Origin: an uncultured bacterium
GTDB taxonomy: Bacteria > Patescibacteriota > CALEFQ01
Direction: 5' to 3'
NCBI GenBank assembly: GCA_937877125.1
Contig: CALEFQ010000077.1
Span: 1-7,268, forward strand
Length of the DNA stretch: 7,268 nt
Positions 6,358 through 7,268 of this stretch are shown one piece after another. The notes under the pieces are model-generated. The model did not search any database. It was not told where the DNA came from and saw only the letters and a list, made by a program, of their open reading frames with translations. The position numbers and the translations under genes were made by a program. How positions within the stretch are numbered: position 1 is the stretch's first letter; every line of letters starts with the position of its first letter.

Positions 6358-6525
6358 ATGGGAAAGATTTGGGCCTCTTTTGTAGCTTCTGTTTGTTTGT
6401 TATTGGGATTGCTGGCGGGTATCCTCCAAGCCATCGTCCTGGTTATCGCTTCTCCGATCCTGGTTTTGCTGATCTTTTGCCTCCGCAAATACCTGAATTC
6501 CAAAGGAGTGTCCTCCCCGACTTAG
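6358..6525 (+). CDS. 55-aa hydrophobic membrane microprotein
   Basis: The protein starts MGKIW and is then almost continuously hydrophobic from residue 4 to 42, enough for one long or two short TM helices (about 4-23 and 25-42, with a Pro at 33). It ends in a polar basic tail (RKYLNSKG). AGGAGG at 6347-6352 lies 5 nt before the ATG at 6358 and fixes the start, and a good promoter lies just upstream. An in-frame TTG at 6301 would add 19 polar residues but has no ribosome site and sits on the -35 box. It is the only convincing plus-strand gene here and diverges from the 309-aa gene. The form recalls small membrane-stress or type I toxin-like peptides, but I see no specific family match. Stop TAG, with a terminator-like stem following at 6551. 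Confidence 0.68.
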   Translation: MGKIWASFVASVCLLLGLLAGILQAIVLVIASPILVLLIFCLRKYLNSKGVSSPT

Positions 6526-6550
6526 CTTTGCCCTTACCGGCCAAACACGC

Positions 6551-6592
6551 GCCGATCAGCGACGAGGTAATATTACCCGACCGCGGATCGGC
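6551..6592 (+). terminator. stem-loop terminator after the 55-aa gene
   Basis: GCCGATC (6551-6557) pairs with GATCGGC (6586-6592) and is followed by TTTTCATTT. The 28-nt loop contains the perfect 12-bp palindrome GGTAATATTACC (6566-6577), which can form its own hairpin. The large loop makes it an unusual terminator. The T-run is only on the plus strand. Confidence 0.45.
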
Positions 6593-6607
6593 TTTTCATT
6601 TAAGCAA

Positions 6608-6629
6608 AAGACCCGCCGCAGCAGGTCTT
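6608..6629 (-). terminator. terminator of the 94-aa gene
   Basis: On the minus strand AAGACCTGC and GCGGGTCTT form a 9-bp stem (one wobble) with a TGCG loop, running into TTTTGCTT. It begins 15 nt after the stop at 6645. The T-run is short, so efficiency is uncertain. Confidence 0.6.
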
Positions 6630-6644
6630 ATTTCAGTGGTCAAG

Positions 6645-6929
6645 CTAGGCCAACTTGGCCCAGGCTCTTTTTTGAAAAAAATCGATCCGTTCGATTACTA
6701 TCGCCATTGCCGGCATTATGACACCGGCCGAAAGCCAGATGACCATGTCTTCCGATTCATCGGCGTCGGCCGGGATGAAGTGATAAACATCGCTTCTGAT
6801 TTCCACCGCGGTCAGGGGAATTTCAATATCGGTATTGCCGTCAAACAGAAATCGGGACTTGATCCCTTCGGGAATAACGAGACGAGACCCCTCCATCAAA
6901 ATAAACGGACAACTATCGTTCACCTGCAT
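6645..6929 (-). CDS. 94-aa single-TM protein of unknown function
   Basis: The first approximately 58 residues look beta-rich and acidic (MQVNDSCPFI..., LVIPEGI, TDIEIPLTAVEI). The acidic stretch DADESED is followed by one hydrophobic helix at about 62-79 (VIWLSAGVIMPAMAIVI) and a short basic end (KRAWAK). With the positive charge at the C-terminus, the N-terminal domain may lie outside and the tail inside, giving a tail-anchored layout. The start is very well supported: AAAGGAGGA (6942-6934) lies 4 nt before the ATG, and a strong promoter is at 6963-6990. It lies 70 nt downstream of the sortase gene but has its own promoter. A 191-aa frame on the opposite strand (6369-6944) is rejected as an antisense shadow. 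No family is recognised. Stop TAG. Confidence 0.75.
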   Translation of the reverse strand: MQVNDSCPFILMEGSRLVIPEGIKSRFLFDGNTDIEIPLTAVEIRSDVYHFIPADADESEDMVIWLSAGVIMPAMAIVIERIDFFQKRAWAKLA

Positions 6930-6962
6930 AACATCCTCCTTTAAAAAGATTGTGGTGCCTGA

Positions 6963-6990
6963 ATTCTACAAAAACAAAAGAAAAAGTCAA
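6963..6990 (-). promoter_or_regulatory. strong sigma70-type promoter for the 94-aa gene
   Basis: On the minus strand TTGACT (6990-6985) and TAGAAT (6968-6963) each match the consensus at 5 of 6 positions, with a 16-nt T-rich spacer. The start would be near 6956, giving a leader of about 27 nt that contains a near-perfect Shine-Dalgarno. Confidence 0.65.
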
Positions 6991-6999
6991 CCGGGACAC

Positions 7000-7268
7000 T
7001 CACTCGAGCGGCCGGGCTTCCGCGATAAACCGCTGGCTGTCGGCCCAGCCGACGCAGGTATAAATAGTCAGCTTATCGTAATCAGTCGGCAATACCGCAT
7101 CGATTTCTTTCGGCCCGACGGTCATCGTACTGCTAACCTGATATTGATACGTCCGCCCGCTATCCATGCTCAATTCGATCACCGATCCCGGCTCGATCTG
7201 GGGCAATTTTTTCAAAAGCTTTTTGGTATTATGTCCGTAAAGTACGACATTGCCGCCTTGCCCGGGGT
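7000..7268 (-). CDS. sortase, C-terminal catalytic part (5' end outside window)
   Basis: Sortases are membrane-anchored cysteine transpeptidases that cut a sorting signal and join surface proteins to the cell wall or to each other. The 88 visible residues hold the whole catalytic set: LYGHN with the His (visible residue 12), LTIYTC with the Cys (residue 71), and DSQRF with the Arg (residue 79). The beta-strands between them (GSVIELSMDSGRTYQYQV) fit the sortase barrel. The frame stays open to the window edge, so the TTG at 7215 is not the start and the N-terminal signal/TM and first strands lie to the right. The subclass cannot be fixed from this part, though the short His-to-Cys spacing suggests a class D/E/F-like enzyme. 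Stop TGA. No target with an LPxTG-type signal is seen in this window. Confidence 0.92.
   Translation of the reverse strand, partial: PGQGGNVVLYGHNTKKLLKKLPQIEPGSVIELSMDSGRTYQYQVSSTMTVGPKEIDAVLPTDYDKLTIYTCVGWADSQRFIAEARPLE

Noticed and set aside
6369..6944. 191-aa open frame on the plus strand
   Set aside because: It overlaps the 55-aa gene in another frame and lies antisense to the well-signalled 94-aa gene. It has no ribosome site and shows the His/Arg/Pro-rich look of an antisense reading, passing through two stem-loops.
7213..7215. TTG as start of the sortase
   Set aside because: The frame stays open to the window edge and the catalytic His lies upstream of this codon, so the gene continues beyond the window.

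Overview
The window most resembles a small-genome uncultivated bacterium of the Candidate Phyla Radiation (Patescibacteria), though no 16S rRNA or other decisive marker is present. The hints are a compact valyl-tRNA synthetase of the archaeal-type ('type 2') lineage, two membrane proteins with an N-terminal zinc ribbon, a sortase, several short orphan membrane proteins, and ordinary use of TAA, TAG and TGA as stops with TGG for Trp. The last point argues against the TGA-recoded CPR lineages. The assignment is an inference.

Layout, left to right. A strong two-way terminator (29-60) separates whatever lies to the left from two minus-strand genes. These encode a zinc-ribbon/one-TM protein with a helical outer domain (70-1077) and a zinc-ribbon/one-TM protein with a transglutaminase-like outer domain (1151-2404). 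The pair probably shares one extended -10 promoter at 2485-2513. Next comes valS on the minus strand (2571-4955), with its own terminator at 2524-2551 and a repeat-rich upstream gap. A 309-aa two-TM orphan protein follows on the minus strand (5125-6054), ended by the terminator at 5078-5103. An approximately 300-nt divergent intergenic region (6055-6357) holds promoters in both directions, a hairpin with a T-run, and possible plus-strand gene debris. A 55-aa hydrophobic microprotein lies on the plus strand (6358-6525). It converges on a 94-aa one-TM protein on the minus strand (6645-6929), with stem-loops in the gap between them. The right edge holds the C-terminal catalytic half of a sortase (7000 to the window end, minus strand).

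How the genes may work together. Apart from valS, every recognisable product is membrane or cell-surface related. The two zinc-ribbon proteins share one architecture: cytosolic CxxC...CxxC ribbon, basic linker, near-identical Ala/Val-rich TM helix, outer domain. They look like an operon whose products could act together at the membrane, one carrying a papain-like Cys/His/Glu triad. No mobile element, CRISPR array, rRNA or tRNA was found. The most unusual non-coding features are two intergenic 7-bp-periodic repeats with inverted arms (1107-1142 and 4988-5068).
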